This document shows, in pieces, positions 49,847 through 63,507 of a DNA stretch of 64,000 nucleotides; position 1 is the first letter of the stretch, and every line of letters begins with the position of its first letter. A program made the position numbers and the translations under genes. The notes beneath the pieces were generated by a model. That model was not told where the DNA came from. It did no database searches and saw only the letters and a program-made list of their open reading frames with translations. This DNA comes from Mycolicibacterium komanii (lineage in GTDB: Bacteria; Actinomycetota; Actinomycetes; Mycobacteriales; Mycobacteriaceae), in the NCBI RefSeq assembly GCF_001050035.1, contig NZ_CVTA01000063.1:1-64000 (forward strand), given 5' to 3'.

Positions 49847-49918
49847 CTCCGTCGCCAGGACTCGAACCTGAACTATCTGAACCAAAATCAGAGGTGCTGC
49901 CGATTACACCACGACGGA
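49847..49918 (-). tRNA. tRNA-Gln (anticodon TTG)
   Basis: Read on the minus strand, TCCGTCG (49912-49918) pairs with CGACGGA (49848-49854), discriminator G at 49847. The anticodon loop TTTTGGT gives TTG, reading CAA. The T-loop GGTTCGAGTCC is normal. CCA is not encoded. It lies between glmU and the TetR gene. Confidence 0.95.
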
Positions 49919-50032
49919 TTGATCAACTCGTGATGCTAGTCGACTGGTCGGTCTTCTCAGCGCGGCTCGTGCCTCGCCGCTTGATCGTCGTCCGACGTCC
50001 ACCGGCGCCGCAGGCCATCTAACCTGATAACC

Positions 50033-50680
50033 GTGGCAGCACTCGACAAGGAGGTCAAAGCACCGCGGGCGCGCATGACCGGCGCCGAGCGGCGTCACCA
50101 GCTCATCGAGGTCGCGCGCAAGCTCTTCGCCGAGCGCGGCTACGAGGGCACCTCGATCGAGGAGATCGCCCAGCGCGCCAACGTCTCCAAACCCGTCGTC
50201 TACGAACACTTCGGCGGCAAAGAGGGCCTGTACGCGGTGGTCGTCGACCGCGAGATGTCCGCGTTGCTCGACGGCATCACCTCCTCGCTGACCCGGATGA
50301 CCAACAACCGTTCGAGGCTGCGCATCGAACGCGTCGCGCTCGCCCTGCTGACCTACGTCGACGAGCGCACAGACGGTTTCCGCATCCTGATCCGCGACTC
50401 GCCGGCGTCGATCACCTCCGGCAGCACCTATTCGACGCTGCTGAACGAGGCCGTCAACCAGGTGTCCTCGATCCTGGCCGGAGATTTCTCCCGCAGGGGA
50501 CTGGACCCGGAGATGGCTCCGCTGTACGCGCAGGCATTGGTCGGCTCGGTGTCGATGACCGCGCAGTGGTGGCTCGACGTGCGTGAGCCGAAGAAAGAGG
50601 TCGTCGCCGCGCATCTGGTCAACCTGTGCTGGAACGGGCTGATGCATCTGGAGAACGATCCGCCGTTGCTCGACGAGTGA
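50033..50680 (+). CDS. TetR family regulator (Rv1019-like)
   Basis: A 215-residue TetR regulator. [24 protein letters not shown]. The ligand domain ends in [15 protein letters not shown]. It sits directly before mfd, with a 76-base gap, as M. tuberculosis Rv1019 does; that regulator is, as I recall, autorepressing and co-transcribed with mfd and mazG. GTG 50033 is used. No perfect dyad is visible in its promoter. Confidence 0.88.
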   Translation: MAALDKEVKAPRARMTGAERRHQLIEVARKLFAERGYEGTSIEEIAQRANVSKPVVYEHFGGKEGLYAVVVDREMSALLDGITSSLTRMTNNRSRLRIERVALALLTYVDERTDGFRILIRDSPASITSGSTYSTLLNEAVNQVSSILAGDFSRRGLDPEMAPLYAQALVGSVSMTAQWWLDVREPKKEVVAAHLVNLCWNGLMHLENDPPLLDE

Positions 50681-50756
50681 CGCAGATCTCCTCACCGGAT
50701 CCGGCAAACCCTCGTCGCGGCAAGCTTTTCGGCGCTTGCCTACGATGGAAGGCATC

Positions 50757-54401
<3,645 letters not shown>

Positions 54402-54413
54402 TCGCCAGGTCAG

Positions 54414-54457
54414 GCGCGTTTTCGGGGTGCCGCGCCCGGCCCGAAGCCGAAACGCGC
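54414..54457 (+). terminator. Possible stem-loop after mfd
   Basis: GCGCGTTTTCGG (54414-54425) and CCGAAACGCGC (54447-54457) can pair over 11 bp with one bulged T and a 21-base loop, 12 bases after the mfd stop. It could end most mfd transcripts before the secreted-protein gene. Confidence 0.4.
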
Positions 54458-54658
54458 TGTTAACGCACCGTCTCGCCGATCCGACATACACGTCGGGGGG
54501 TCAAGGTGTTGCTTGCCTCATTGAACAGAGGGAGTCGTCCAAACCGAGGGCGTCGATCACCTACGACAGGTGGTTAAGCAATTTCCTAAACCGAACATCA
54601 CACGATGCCACCGAGGAATTGGTGCGCGTCGCGATGACGCAAGGCGAAGGAGTTTCGA

Positions 54659-55285
54659 ATGGACTTCAAGAAACTGGCAGTAACCACCACGATGACCGGT
54701 GCACTCGGGCTCGGCGCGCTTGGCCTGGGCGCAGGTCTGGCACAGGCGCAACCGCACATCGACATCCCGCAGCCTCCGGTTCCGGGCCTGGACGTTCCCA
54801 ATGTGAACGTTCCGGCTGTCCACGCTCCGGATGTGGACGTGCCGGCCGTGAACGTTCCGAATGTGGACGTGCCGGCTGTGAACGTTCCTGATGTGAACGT
54901 GCCGAGTGTGAACGTTCCTGATGTGAACGTCCCGCAGGTGAACGTTCCCGATGTGAACGTGCCGAGTGTGAACGTTCCTGATGTGAACATCCCGCAGGTC
55001 AACGTCCCCGATGTGGACCTGCCGCGGGTGAATGCACCCGATGTGGATCTGCCCGACGTGCAGTTCCCTGAGGTGGACAACTACTTCAAGCTCCCGAACG
55101 GGCACATCCCGCCGGGGCAGCTGAAGAACTCGCCGTACATCAACGGTGTCGCGAACCCGTTCTACGGGATTCCGCCCGGGCAGCTGAAGAAGCTTCCGGA
55201 CGTGAATGGGGTCATCAACCCGTTCTTCGATGAGAAGCCGGGCCACTGGGTCCTCCCGGACGACCCGTTCGAGCCGGTGTCCTGA
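54659..55285 (+). CDS. Secreted V-[ND]-V-P-x pentad-repeat protein, unknown function
   Basis: A 208-residue exported protein I do not recognise. A Sec signal peptide ends in LAQA (cleavage after Ala30). Residues 44-138 are about 19 pentads of the form V-[NDH]-[VAIL]-P-[DASQNR], with a 20-residue higher-order unit (D/S/D/Q in fifth place) repeated twice. Proline every fifth residue plus alternating hydrophobics suggests an extended rod, not a normal solenoid. The C-terminal 70 residues hold two copies of an IPPGQLKN/K-type motif, each followed by a VNGV/INP stretch, and aromatic residues. It replaces nothing in the M. tuberculosis order between mfd and mazG that I recall. ATG 54659 with GAAGGAG upstream. 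A strong hairpin follows. Confidence 0.8.
   Translation: MDFKKLAVTTTMTGALGLGALGLGAGLAQAQPHIDIPQPPVPGLDVPNVNVPAVHAPDVDVPAVNVPNVDVPAVNVPDVNVPSVNVPDVNVPQVNVPDVNVPSVNVPDVNIPQVNVPDVDLPRVNAPDVDLPDVQFPEVDNYFKLPNGHIPPGQLKNSPYINGVANPFYGIPPGQLKKLPDVNGVINPFFDEKPGHWVLPDDPFEPVS
54788..55072 (+). repeat. 15-bp coding tandem repeat (VNVPD pentads)
   Basis: About 19 units of 15 bases, such as GTGAACGTTCCTGAT, with 30- and 60-base higher-order periodicity. The near-identity of DNA units in the middle suggests recent expansion or slippage. It lies wholly in the secreted-protein gene. Confidence 0.9.
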
Positions 55286-55303
55286 GCAACACGCTGAGGA
55301 CAC

Positions 55304-55337
55304 GATGGCCGTCCTGCCGCCAGGCAGGGCGGCCATC
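55304..55337 (+). terminator. Strong stem-loop terminator
   Basis: GATGGCCGTCCTGCC (55304-55318) pairs with GGCAGGGCGGCCATC (55323-55337): 15 bp with one G-T pair and a GCCA loop, 18 bases after the stop of the secreted-protein gene. There is no T-run, the form often seen for mycobacterial terminators. Confidence 0.75.
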
Positions 55338-55453
55338 GCCGGTCCGGGGGCGCACGGAGCGCCGAGCCGGGTTCGCCGACTTCGGCGTCCGACGAGGTGT
55401 TGGTATAACCGAGATCAGCGGATCCATCAAAACGCGTGAGGGGGTGTGACCCG

Positions 55454-56524
55454 ATGACCGTCGTTTTGGTCGACCCCCGGCGCCCGTCCCTGATCCCGAT
55501 CGACGCGATCGATCTGCTTTCCGGCGACGTTCAGTACACCGAGGAAATGCCGATCAAGGTGCCGTGGTCGCTGCCGTCGGCGCGGCCGGCATACGACGGT
55601 GAGGACGCGCCGGTGCTGCTGTCGTCGGATCCGGAGCACCCCGCGGTCAAGGCCCGGCTGGCCGCAGGCGATCGGGTGATCGCGGCGCCCGAGGCCGCTC
55701 CCGGAGAGCGGCTGGTCGATGCCGTCGCGATGATGGACAAATTGCGCACCTCCGGGCCGTGGGAGAGCGAGCAGACGCACGATTCGCTTCGTCGCTACCT
55801 GCTCGAGGAAACCTACGAGGTGTTCGACGCCGTGCACAGCGGCGACGCCGATGCGCTGCGCGACGAACTCGGAGACGTGTTGTTGCAGGTGCTTTTTCAC
55901 GCCCGCATCGCCGAAGACGCGCCGCAGAATTCGTTCGGTATCGACGACGTCGCCGATGCGCTGGTGCGCAAGCTGGGCAACCGAGTCCCCGCCGTGCTCG
56001 CGGGTGAGCAGATCTCACTGGACGAACAGCTCGCCCAGTGGGAGGAGCGTAAGGCACTCGAGAAGAAAGCGAAGCGGGCCAACTCGACGATGGACGACGT
56101 GCCGACCGCTCAACCCGCTTTGGCGTTGGCGCAGAAGGTGATCGAACGGGTCAGTGCAGCAGGCCTGCCCGCCGACCTGATACCCGATGAGATCACGTCG
56201 GTGACGGTTGCGGCGGGTAGTGACGCCGAAAACGCTTTGCGCTCGGCGGTTCTGGAGTTCATGGAGACCGTGCGGCGGGCGGAGCGGGCCATCGCGGTCG
56301 ACCGCCGCGGCGACGACGTGCCCGAGGAACTCGATGCAACCTCGTTGGGCACCGTGACCGAGGACGAGTGGCGCGCGCACTGGCCCTCCGGCGACACGGC
56401 CGAAACGGACGACGACGGCCCCGCGATGGAAACAGAAGAGACCGATGACGACGCAGAAGAGACCAACGAGGCAGAGGTGGCCGATGAGGCTGCCGAGGCC
56501 GAAGTTGCCGATTCCGCGTCCTGA
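55454..56524 (+). CDS. mazG: Nucleoside triphosphate pyrophosphohydrolase MazG
   Basis: A 356-residue protein with one MazG domain. The NTPase ligand pattern is visible as YLLEETYEVFDAV and LRDELGDVLLQVLFH; in mycobacteria MazG clears oxidised nucleotides such as 5-OH-dCTP. An N-terminal domain of about 90 residues precedes it, and a very acidic Asp/Glu tail (residues about 310-356) follows. The ATG at 55454 is chosen because GAGGGGGTG stands upstream. Confidence 0.92.
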   Translation: MTVVLVDPRRPSLIPIDAIDLLSGDVQYTEEMPIKVPWSLPSARPAYDGEDAPVLLSSDPEHPAVKARLAAGDRVIAAPEAAPGERLVDAVAMMDKLRTSGPWESEQTHDSLRRYLLEETYEVFDAVHSGDADALRDELGDVLLQVLFHARIAEDAPQNSFGIDDVADALVRKLGNRVPAVLAGEQISLDEQLAQWEERKALEKKAKRANSTMDDVPTAQPALALAQKVIERVSAAGLPADLIPDEITSVTVAAGSDAENALRSAVLEFMETVRRAERAIAVDRRGDDVPEELDATSLGTVTEDEWRAHWPSGDTAETDDDGPAMETEETDDDAEETNEAEVADEAAEAEVADSAS

Positions 56525-56627
56525 GCCGTTGAACATTTTGTGCACCCGAATCGCTCCCCACGCTGAGCCGCGACGTCCCGAACCCGTGGGACCATGGGCA
56601 GCGACCGAGGTTGGTTGAGGGAGTTTG

Positions 56628-57359
56628 GTGTCGCCGGTGCGTTGGCTACGTGCTGTCGCTGTAGTGGGTGCGACGGCGCTGCTTTTGGCTTCCAGCTGCT
56701 CGTGGCAGCTGGGGACGCCCATCCCTGAGGGCGTGCCGCCGCCGCCCGGCGACCCGGTGCCCAAGATCGACACATACGCCAAGGGGCGCCCGGCCGATCA
56801 ACTCCACGAATGGGCCGCCGAACGCGCTCCCAAGCTGGGCATTCCGGTCGCCGCGCTCGAGGCGTACGCCTACGCCGCGCGGGTCGCGGAAGTCGAGAAC
56901 CCCGACTGCAAGCTGGCGTGGACGACGCTGGCGGGCATCGGTCAGGTGGAAAGCCACCATGGCACCTACCGCGGCGCCGCGATCGGAGCGAACGGCGACG
57001 TGGAACCGCCCATCCGGGGTGTCTGGCTCGACGGCACCAACGGCAACCTCGAGATCTTCGACGACGCCGCGGTCAGCAACGACGGTGATTCCAAACACGC
57101 CCGCGCCATGGGCCCGATGCAGTTCATCCCCGAGACCTGGGGGCATTACGGCGTCGACGCCAACAACGACGGCGAGGTCAGCGCCGACAACATGGACGAC
57201 GCCGCGCTGTCCGCCGCGGGCTATCTGTGCTGGACCGGCAAGGACCTGGCCACGCCGCGCGGCTGGATGAATGCGCTGCGCGCCTACAACCTGTCCGACC
57301 AGTACGCCCGGACCGTGCGGGATTGGGCGACCGCTTACGCGAACGGGCACCCCCTCTAG
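56628..57359 (+). CDS. lpqU: LpqU-type lytic transglycosylase lipoprotein
   Basis: A 243-residue lipoprotein with an SLT/MltB-like domain. Lipobox LASSC follows an N-terminal hydrophobic stretch. The catalytic Glu lies in AGIGQVESHHGTY, and the motif AMGPMQFIPETWGHYGVDAN is typical of the MltB-type fold, as is LRAYNLSDQYA. It would cut peptidoglycan glycan strands at the outer side of the membrane. The GTG at 56628 follows GAGGGAG. M. tuberculosis Rv1022 is LpqU. Confidence 0.9.
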   Translation: MSPVRWLRAVAVVGATALLLASSCSWQLGTPIPEGVPPPPGDPVPKIDTYAKGRPADQLHEWAAERAPKLGIPVAALEAYAYAARVAEVENPDCKLAWTTLAGIGQVESHHGTYRGAAIGANGDVEPPIRGVWLDGTNGNLEIFDDAAVSNDGDSKHARAMGPMQFIPETWGHYGVDANNDGEVSADNMDDAALSAAGYLCWTGKDLATPRGWMNALRAYNLSDQYARTVRDWATAYANGHPL

Positions 57360-57387
57360 ACACGCCGACCGAACTGGGAGGCTCTAG

Positions 57388-58734
<1,347 letters not shown>

Positions 58735-58748
58735 ACCGGTAACGGACC

Positions 58749-59456
58749 GTGCCCGAAGCGAAACGGCCCGACCCGAAGCGTCGGTCACCGACTTCCCGAC
58801 CGGGGAAGTCGGGTAAGGCCGGTGGCGCAGGGAAGGGCCGTCCGCGCATCGCGGCACGCCGCGAGCCCCGCGCCACCGAATCGCGTCCGGCGACCGAGGC
58901 GCCGGCCGACGCCTCCGCCAAATCCGGAGAAACCGGCGTCGTCATCCGGCGCGCCATCACCGAATCGGCCGAGCAGCAGTCCGAACAGCGGTTCGGGTCC
59001 GCGGCGCGGCGTGCGGCGATCCTCGCCGCCGTGGTGTGCGTGCTGACACTGACGATCGCCGGGCCGGTGCGCACCTACTTCGCCCAACGCACCGAGATGA
59101 AGCAACTCAAGGCCACCGAACAGCAATTGCGGGCCCAGATCGTTGACCTTGAACAGCAGAAGGTGAAATTGGCCGACCCCGTGTTCATCGCCGCGCAGGC
59201 ACGCGAGCGGCTCGGGTTCGTCATGCCGGGCGAGATCCCGTATCAGGTGCAGCTGCCTCCCGGTGCCGCGGTGCCGGGCACACCGGACGAGGAGCCCGCG
59301 ACCGTCTACCGCGACCAGCCTTGGTACACCGCGTTGTGGCACACGATCGCCGATGAGCCGCACGGGATCACACCCGGCCCGTTGCCCGGCGTCCCGCCGA
59401 CCGCACCCGATGTGCCCCAGCCGCCGCCACCACCCCCGCCCGCGCCCGGTGGTTGA
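58749..59456 (+). CDS. FtsB/DivIC-like septum formation initiator
   Basis: A 235-residue divisome membrane protein. A long basic, disordered cytoplasmic N-terminus (1-88), one membrane helix (about 90-108), a short coiled coil (EMKQLKATEQQLRAQIVDLEQQ) and the DivIC signature ARERLGFVMPGEIPYQV. The C-terminus is a proline-rich periplasmic tail. It corresponds to M. tuberculosis Rv1024, next to eno. It overlaps the DUF501 gene by 8 bases. Confidence 0.9.
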   Translation: MPEAKRPDPKRRSPTSRPGKSGKAGGAGKGRPRIAARREPRATESRPATEAPADASAKSGETGVVIRRAITESAEQQSEQRFGSAARRAAILAAVVCVLTLTIAGPVRTYFAQRTEMKQLKATEQQLRAQIVDLEQQKVKLADPVFIAAQARERLGFVMPGEIPYQVQLPPGAAVPGTPDEEPATVYRDQPWYTALWHTIADEPHGITPGPLPGVPPTAPDVPQPPPPPPPAPGG

Positions 59457-59946
59457 CCCCGCAGATCTCGACGCCGTCGAGCGGCAGCTCGGTCGCAAGC
59501 CGCGCGGCGTCCTCGAGATCGCTTACCGCTGCCCCAACGGCGAACCCGGTGTCGTCAAGACCGCACCGAAACTTCCTGACGGAACGCCGTTTCCGACGTT
59601 GTACTACCTCACCCATCCCGCGCTGACCGCCGCCGCCAGCAGGCTGGAATCATCGGGCATGATGCGGGAGATGACCGAGCGGTTACGCACCGACCCCGAC
59701 CTGGCGCGGGCATACCGCGAGGCGCACGAGTCGTATCTCGCCGAACGCGACGCGATCGAATCCCTGGATACGACGTTCTCCGGTGGCGGCATGCCGGACC
59801 GGGTCAAGTGTCTGCACGTGTTGATCGCCCACTCGCTGGCGAAAGGGCCGGGCACCAACCCCTTCGGTGACGAGGCGCTCGCGGCACTGGCCGACGATCC
59901 CGCGATGGACGGAATTCTCGAGCCGGAAAGGTGGAGACATGAATAG
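59449..59946 (+). CDS. DUF501 protein
   Basis: A 165-residue DUF501 member. Conserved parts include LGRKPRGVLEIAYRCPNGEPGVV, PFPTLYYLTHP and VKCLHVLIAHSLAKGPGTNPFGDEAL. The CPNG and VKCLHVL cysteine/histidine pattern could bind metal. Function unknown, though gene order eno-divIC-DUF501-ppx is conserved in actinobacteria. It starts at GTG 59449, overlapping the upstream gene, and overlaps ppx2 by 8 bases. Confidence 0.88.
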   Translation: MVDPADLDAVERQLGRKPRGVLEIAYRCPNGEPGVVKTAPKLPDGTPFPTLYYLTHPALTAAASRLESSGMMREMTERLRTDPDLARAYREAHESYLAERDAIESLDTTFSGGGMPDRVKCLHVLIAHSLAKGPGTNPFGDEALAALADDPAMDGILEPERWRHE

Positions 59947-60880
59947 GGTCGGCGCCATCGATTGCGGTACCAACTCGATCCGCCTGCTGATCGCCGATCT
60001 CGTCGAGGGCAAGCTGGCCGACGTGCATCGCGAGATGCGCATCGTTCGGCTAGGCCAAGGTGTCGACGCCACAGGGCAATTCGCGCCCGAGGCGCTGGCG
60101 CGCACGAGGGCGGCGTTGGTCGATTACGCCGAACTGATGCGCGATCACGGCGTCGACGACGTGCGGATGGTGGCGACCTCGGCGACCAGGGACGCCGCCA
60201 ACCGCGACGTGTTCTTCGCGATGACGGCCGAGGTGCTGGGGACCGTGGTGCCCGGCGCCGTTGCCGAGGTGATCACCGGCACCGAGGAGGCGGCGTTGTC
60301 GTTCAACGGCGCGGTCGGCGAACTCGACTCGGCCGCAGCCCCTTTCGTGGTCGTCGACCTGGGTGGCGGTTCCACCGAAGTGGTGCTGGGCACCGATGAG
60401 CTGACCGCGGGTTATTCGGCCGACATCGGCTGTGTCCGGCTCACCGAACGCTGTCTGCACTCCGATCCTCCGACGGCCGAGGAGATCGCCGCCGCGCGAA
60501 ATGTGGTGCGGGAAGGACTGCAGGAGGCGTTTCGGGCGGTGCCGGTGGAACAGGCCCGCACCTGGGTCGGTGTGGCGGGAACCATGACGACACTTTCGGC
60601 ACTGGCGCACAAGATGCCGGTCTACGACTCCGAAGCGATTCACCTGTCGCGGGTTCCGTTCGCCGAACTGCTCGGCGTGTGTGAGGGACTGATCGCGATG
60701 CCGCGCGCGGACCGGGCCAAGCTCGGGCCCATGCACGAGGGCCGCGTCGACGTGATCGGAGGCGGCGCGATCATCGTCGAGGAACTGGCCGACGCGTTGC
60801 GCGAGCGCGCCGGGATCAAGGAGTTGATCGTCAGCGAGCACGACATTCTCGACGGCATCGCGCTGTCGATCGCCGACTAG
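59939..60880 (+). CDS. ppx2: Exopolyphosphatase/guanosine pentaphosphatase family, Ppx2
   Basis: A 313-residue ASKHA-fold phosphatase lacking the C-terminal domains of E. coli Ppx. Phosphate 1 motif AIDCGTNSIRLLIADL, phosphate 2 VVVDLGGGSTEVVLG, and GVAGTMTTLSA. M. tuberculosis has two short Ppx proteins, with differing polyphosphate and pppGpp activities; this is the Rv1026 counterpart. ATG 59939 follows GAAAGGTGGAG. It should help set polyphosphate and stringent-response levels. Confidence 0.93.
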   Translation: MNRVGAIDCGTNSIRLLIADLVEGKLADVHREMRIVRLGQGVDATGQFAPEALARTRAALVDYAELMRDHGVDDVRMVATSATRDAANRDVFFAMTAEVLGTVVPGAVAEVITGTEEAALSFNGAVGELDSAAAPFVVVDLGGGSTEVVLGTDELTAGYSADIGCVRLTERCLHSDPPTAEEIAAARNVVREGLQEAFRAVPVEQARTWVGVAGTMTTLSALAHKMPVYDSEAIHLSRVPFAELLGVCEGLIAMPRADRAKLGPMHEGRVDVIGGGAIIVEELADALRERAGIKELIVSEHDILDGIALSIAD

Positions 60881-60934
60881 CGGGCGACCACCCGAAACAC
60901 GCGTCCTTCGGCGGGTCAGGAGTACCTCGAAAAG

Positions 60935-60949
60935 GGGACTTCTTGCCCT
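60935..60949 (+). promoter_or_regulatory. DosR (acg-type) box
   Basis: GGGACTTCTTGCCCT matches the acg-box form GGGACTTNNGNCCCT at 12 of 13 defined positions (T for G at position 10). It lies 37-51 bases before the GTG at 60986, which encodes an Acg-type protein, a class typically under DosR in hypoxia. Confidence 0.8.
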
Positions 60950-60985
60950 GTTTCTCTCTACGGTGGTCGGCGCATTCTTCGTCAT

Positions 60986-62011
60986 GTGACTGTTTTCTCC
61001 GAGACCACCGAACCGCCGACGGCCGGATTCCCCGATGCCGAGACGCTGCGGACGGTGTTGTCGTTGGCGACGCGCGCGCCTTCCGTGCACAACTCGCAGC
61101 CCTGGTACTGGAAGGTGGGCACCGAGAGTCTGCATCTCTACGCCGACCGGTCGCGCCACCTGGCGAAGACGGACGCCGACGAGCGTGACTTGATGGTCAG
61201 CTGTGGGATGGCGCTGCATCACGCCATCGTGGCGCTGGCGGCCGTGGGTTGGCGAGCCCGGGTCCACCGGTTTCCCAACCCCGCCGATCCCGATCACCTG
61301 GCCTCGTTCGAAGTGAGCCCCGCCGAGCCCACCACGGCCGACATCGCCCTGGCGGCCGCCATTCCGCGACGCCGGACCGACCGCCGCCACTTCAGCCCTT
61401 GGCCGGTGTCGATGGCCGATATCGCGAAGATCGGAGCGAGGCTCGCCAGGACGGGGATTCTGATGCGACGGGTCGAGATGTCTCTGGACATCAGGGCAAT
61501 CGTGGCGCAGGCGGTGTGGCAGCACACCCATGACGACGCGTATCTCGCCGAACTCGCGGCTTGGAGCGGACGGCACGCCGCGACGTCGGGTGTACCGGCG
61601 CGCAGCATTCCGGAATCCGACCCCACGGCCCCCCTCCCGGGCCGCCTCTTTCCCGGCGGGACGCTGGCGCAACCGCAGGGCGCGTCCGCGCCCGAAGACC
61701 ATGCGATGCTGTTGGCACTGGGATCCGCAGCCGACGACGACCTTTCGCGGCTGCGGGCGGGTGAGGCGTCGAGCCTGCTGTTGTTGACCGCCACCTCCAT
61801 GGGCTTGGCCAGCTGCCCGGTATCGGAGCCTCTCGAAGTTCCTGAAACGCGGCAAGCGCTCAGGGACGAGGTGTTCGACGGTCGTGAGTATCCGCAGATG
61901 ATGTTCCGGATCGGTTGGGCGCCCGTCGGTGCCGACCCGCTGGTGTCCACCCCGCGGCGCCCTCTCAACGAGGTCGTAGGCGCCCTGGACGGTGCCGCCG
62001 CTTGCCTGTGA
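60986..62011 (+). CDS. Acg-family nitroreductase-like protein (copy 1)
   Basis: A 341-residue double-domain FMN-binding fold of the mycobacterial Acg family (Rv2032, Rv3131 types). APSVHNSQPWYW near residue 32, AIPRRRTDRRHFSP near 131 and LLLTATSMGLASCPVSEPLE are family hallmarks. Acg is thought to sequester FMN rather than reduce nitro groups. GTG 60986. A DosR box precedes it, so hypoxia and nitric-oxide induction is likely. It is a paralogue of 62511. Confidence 0.9.
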   Translation: MTVFSETTEPPTAGFPDAETLRTVLSLATRAPSVHNSQPWYWKVGTESLHLYADRSRHLAKTDADERDLMVSCGMALHHAIVALAAVGWRARVHRFPNPADPDHLASFEVSPAEPTTADIALAAAIPRRRTDRRHFSPWPVSMADIAKIGARLARTGILMRRVEMSLDIRAIVAQAVWQHTHDDAYLAELAAWSGRHAATSGVPARSIPESDPTAPLPGRLFPGGTLAQPQGASAPEDHAMLLALGSAADDDLSRLRAGEASSLLLLTATSMGLASCPVSEPLEVPETRQALRDEVFDGREYPQMMFRIGWAPVGADPLVSTPRRPLNEVVGALDGAAACL

Positions 62012-62044
62012 CCCTGCGTATTCCGATCGAAGTTGGAGGACGTG

Positions 62045-62509
62045 ATGAGCATCTCGACCGTCGACCATCGCACGAGAATCGTTGCACGCATCGGGGGTCC
62101 GTTTCTGACGATCGTCGCGGTGATCGTCCTGTTTCGCACGCCGGACATGCGGATCCTGCTGACCGAGTTCACCGAGACCGCCGTATGGCCCTGGGTGGTA
62201 GGAGCTTTCATACTCCTCGGGGGAATCGCGATCGTCGCGACGCACCAGAGGTGGCGTGACCCCGCCGCGATCATCGTCTCCATCCTGGGCTGGCTGCTGG
62301 TCGCCCGGGGCGTCCTGCTGCTCGCATTCCCGGATACCTTCGCCGAGTTTGCGAACCGGATGATCGACGCCGGCGGGGTCTGGCGGGGCGTGGTCGTCGC
62401 GTTGGGCGTCGTCGGCCTGTATCTGACATACGTCGGGTGGCGCCCTCCGCCGAGGGCACACAACGACACTCACGAGCACCGCAGCACCGAATCACCCAGG
62501 GCCGCATGA
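62045..62509 (+). CDS. Small four-helix membrane protein
   Basis: A 154-residue integral membrane protein with about four helices (FLTIVAVIVLF, WVVGAFILLGGIAIVA, IIVSILGWLLVARGVLLLAF, VVVALGVVGLYLTYVGW) and a His/Glu-rich hydrophilic tail. I do not recognise a family. GGAGG precedes the ATG at 62045. It is flanked by two Acg-type genes, 33 bases after the first and one base before the second, so it is surely in the same operon. Confidence 0.8.
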   Translation: MSISTVDHRTRIVARIGGPFLTIVAVIVLFRTPDMRILLTEFTETAVWPWVVGAFILLGGIAIVATHQRWRDPAAIIVSILGWLLVARGVLLLAFPDTFAEFANRMIDAGGVWRGVVVALGVVGLYLTYVGWRPPPRAHNDTHEHRSTESPRAA

Positions 62510-62510
62510 C

Positions 62511-63497
62511 ATGAACGCACACCATCCCAACGCCGAAACCGTCCGCTCCGCATTGATGCTGGCGGTGAAGGCGCCGTCGGTGCACAACACCCAGCCGTGG
62601 CGGTGGGGGGCCGGCGAGCGCAGCGTCCACCTCTACGCCGACCGCCGACTGCATCTGCCACACACCGACCCGGACGCCCGCGACCTCATGCTCAGCTGCG
62701 GTGCCTCACTGAACCACTGTCAGATCGGGTTCGCCGCCCTGGGCTGGCGCGCTGATGTGCACCGGTTTCCCAACCCGGACGACCCGAATCATCTGGCGGC
62801 CCTGGAACTTCATCGGCACGACCCCACTGACGCCGATATCGCGCTCGCCGCCGCCATTCCGCGGCGGCGAACCGACCGCCGCCGGTACGGCTCATCGAAG
62901 GTCGCGTCGGCAGACCTCGGATTGATCGCGACCCGAGCGGCCGCGGCCGGGGCGACGGTGCGTCAGGTCGACGATCTGTCCGCGCTGAGGAGCCTGGTGA
63001 GCGAGGCGGCTCGACGCCATGCTGCCGACCATGGCTATGCCGCCGAACTCACCACGTGGAGCGGCAAATACGCCGCAACCGCGGGAGTGCCGGCGCGCAG
63101 CACGCCCAAAGCCGACGGCAGCGTCTCGGCGCGGACGTTCGCGGGCGCGAGTCTGGCCCAACCGGAGGGCTCGCAAGCGGAGACCGACAATGCAGTGGTC
63201 CTTGCACTCGGCACAGAAGACGACAGCGACCTGTCGCGACTGCGCGCCGGCGAGGCGGCCAGTCTGGTCCTCCTCACGGCCACCGTGCTGGGACTGTCGA
63301 GTTGTCCCATGACGGAGCCCCTGGAGGTGACAGAGACTCGCGCTGCTGTCCGAGCGGAGGTCTTCGATGGTGACCTTTACCCGCAGATGCTGTTGCGGAT
63401 CGGTTGGGGACTTCTCGGTGCCGATCCGCTGCCGCCCACCCCGCGACGAGCCGTATCCGAAGTCGCCGCGCGACTCGACGGGTCGCCACTGGCTTAA
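62511..63497 (+). CDS. Acg-family nitroreductase-like protein (copy 2)
   Basis: A 328-residue paralogue of the protein at 60986. APSVHNTQPWRW near residue 21, AIPRRRTDRRRYGS near 120 and LLTATVLGLSSCPMTEPLE correspond exactly. It lacks the short N-terminal extension of copy 1. The ATG at 62511 follows the membrane-protein stop by one base. Expression is presumably driven by the same DosR-type promoter. Confidence 0.9.
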   Translation: MNAHHPNAETVRSALMLAVKAPSVHNTQPWRWGAGERSVHLYADRRLHLPHTDPDARDLMLSCGASLNHCQIGFAALGWRADVHRFPNPDDPNHLAALELHRHDPTDADIALAAAIPRRRTDRRRYGSSKVASADLGLIATRAAAAGATVRQVDDLSALRSLVSEAARRHAADHGYAAELTTWSGKYAATAGVPARSTPKADGSVSARTFAGASLAQPEGSQAETDNAVVLALGTEDDSDLSRLRAGEAASLVLLTATVLGLSSCPMTEPLEVTETRAAVRAEVFDGDLYPQMLLRIGWGLLGADPLPPTPRRAVSEVAARLDGSPLA

Positions 63498-63507
63498 ACG
63501 CTCGTAG

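Noticed and set aside
54788..55072. Tandem repeats that could suggest a CRISPR array
   Set aside because: The units are 15 bases, contiguous, in frame and encode a regular peptide after a signal peptide. There are no spacers and no cas genes.
60050..62479. 809-codon minus-strand frame across ppx2 and the first Acg gene
   Set aside because: It spans several confident plus-strand genes and has no domain-like sequence; typical GC-bias shadow.
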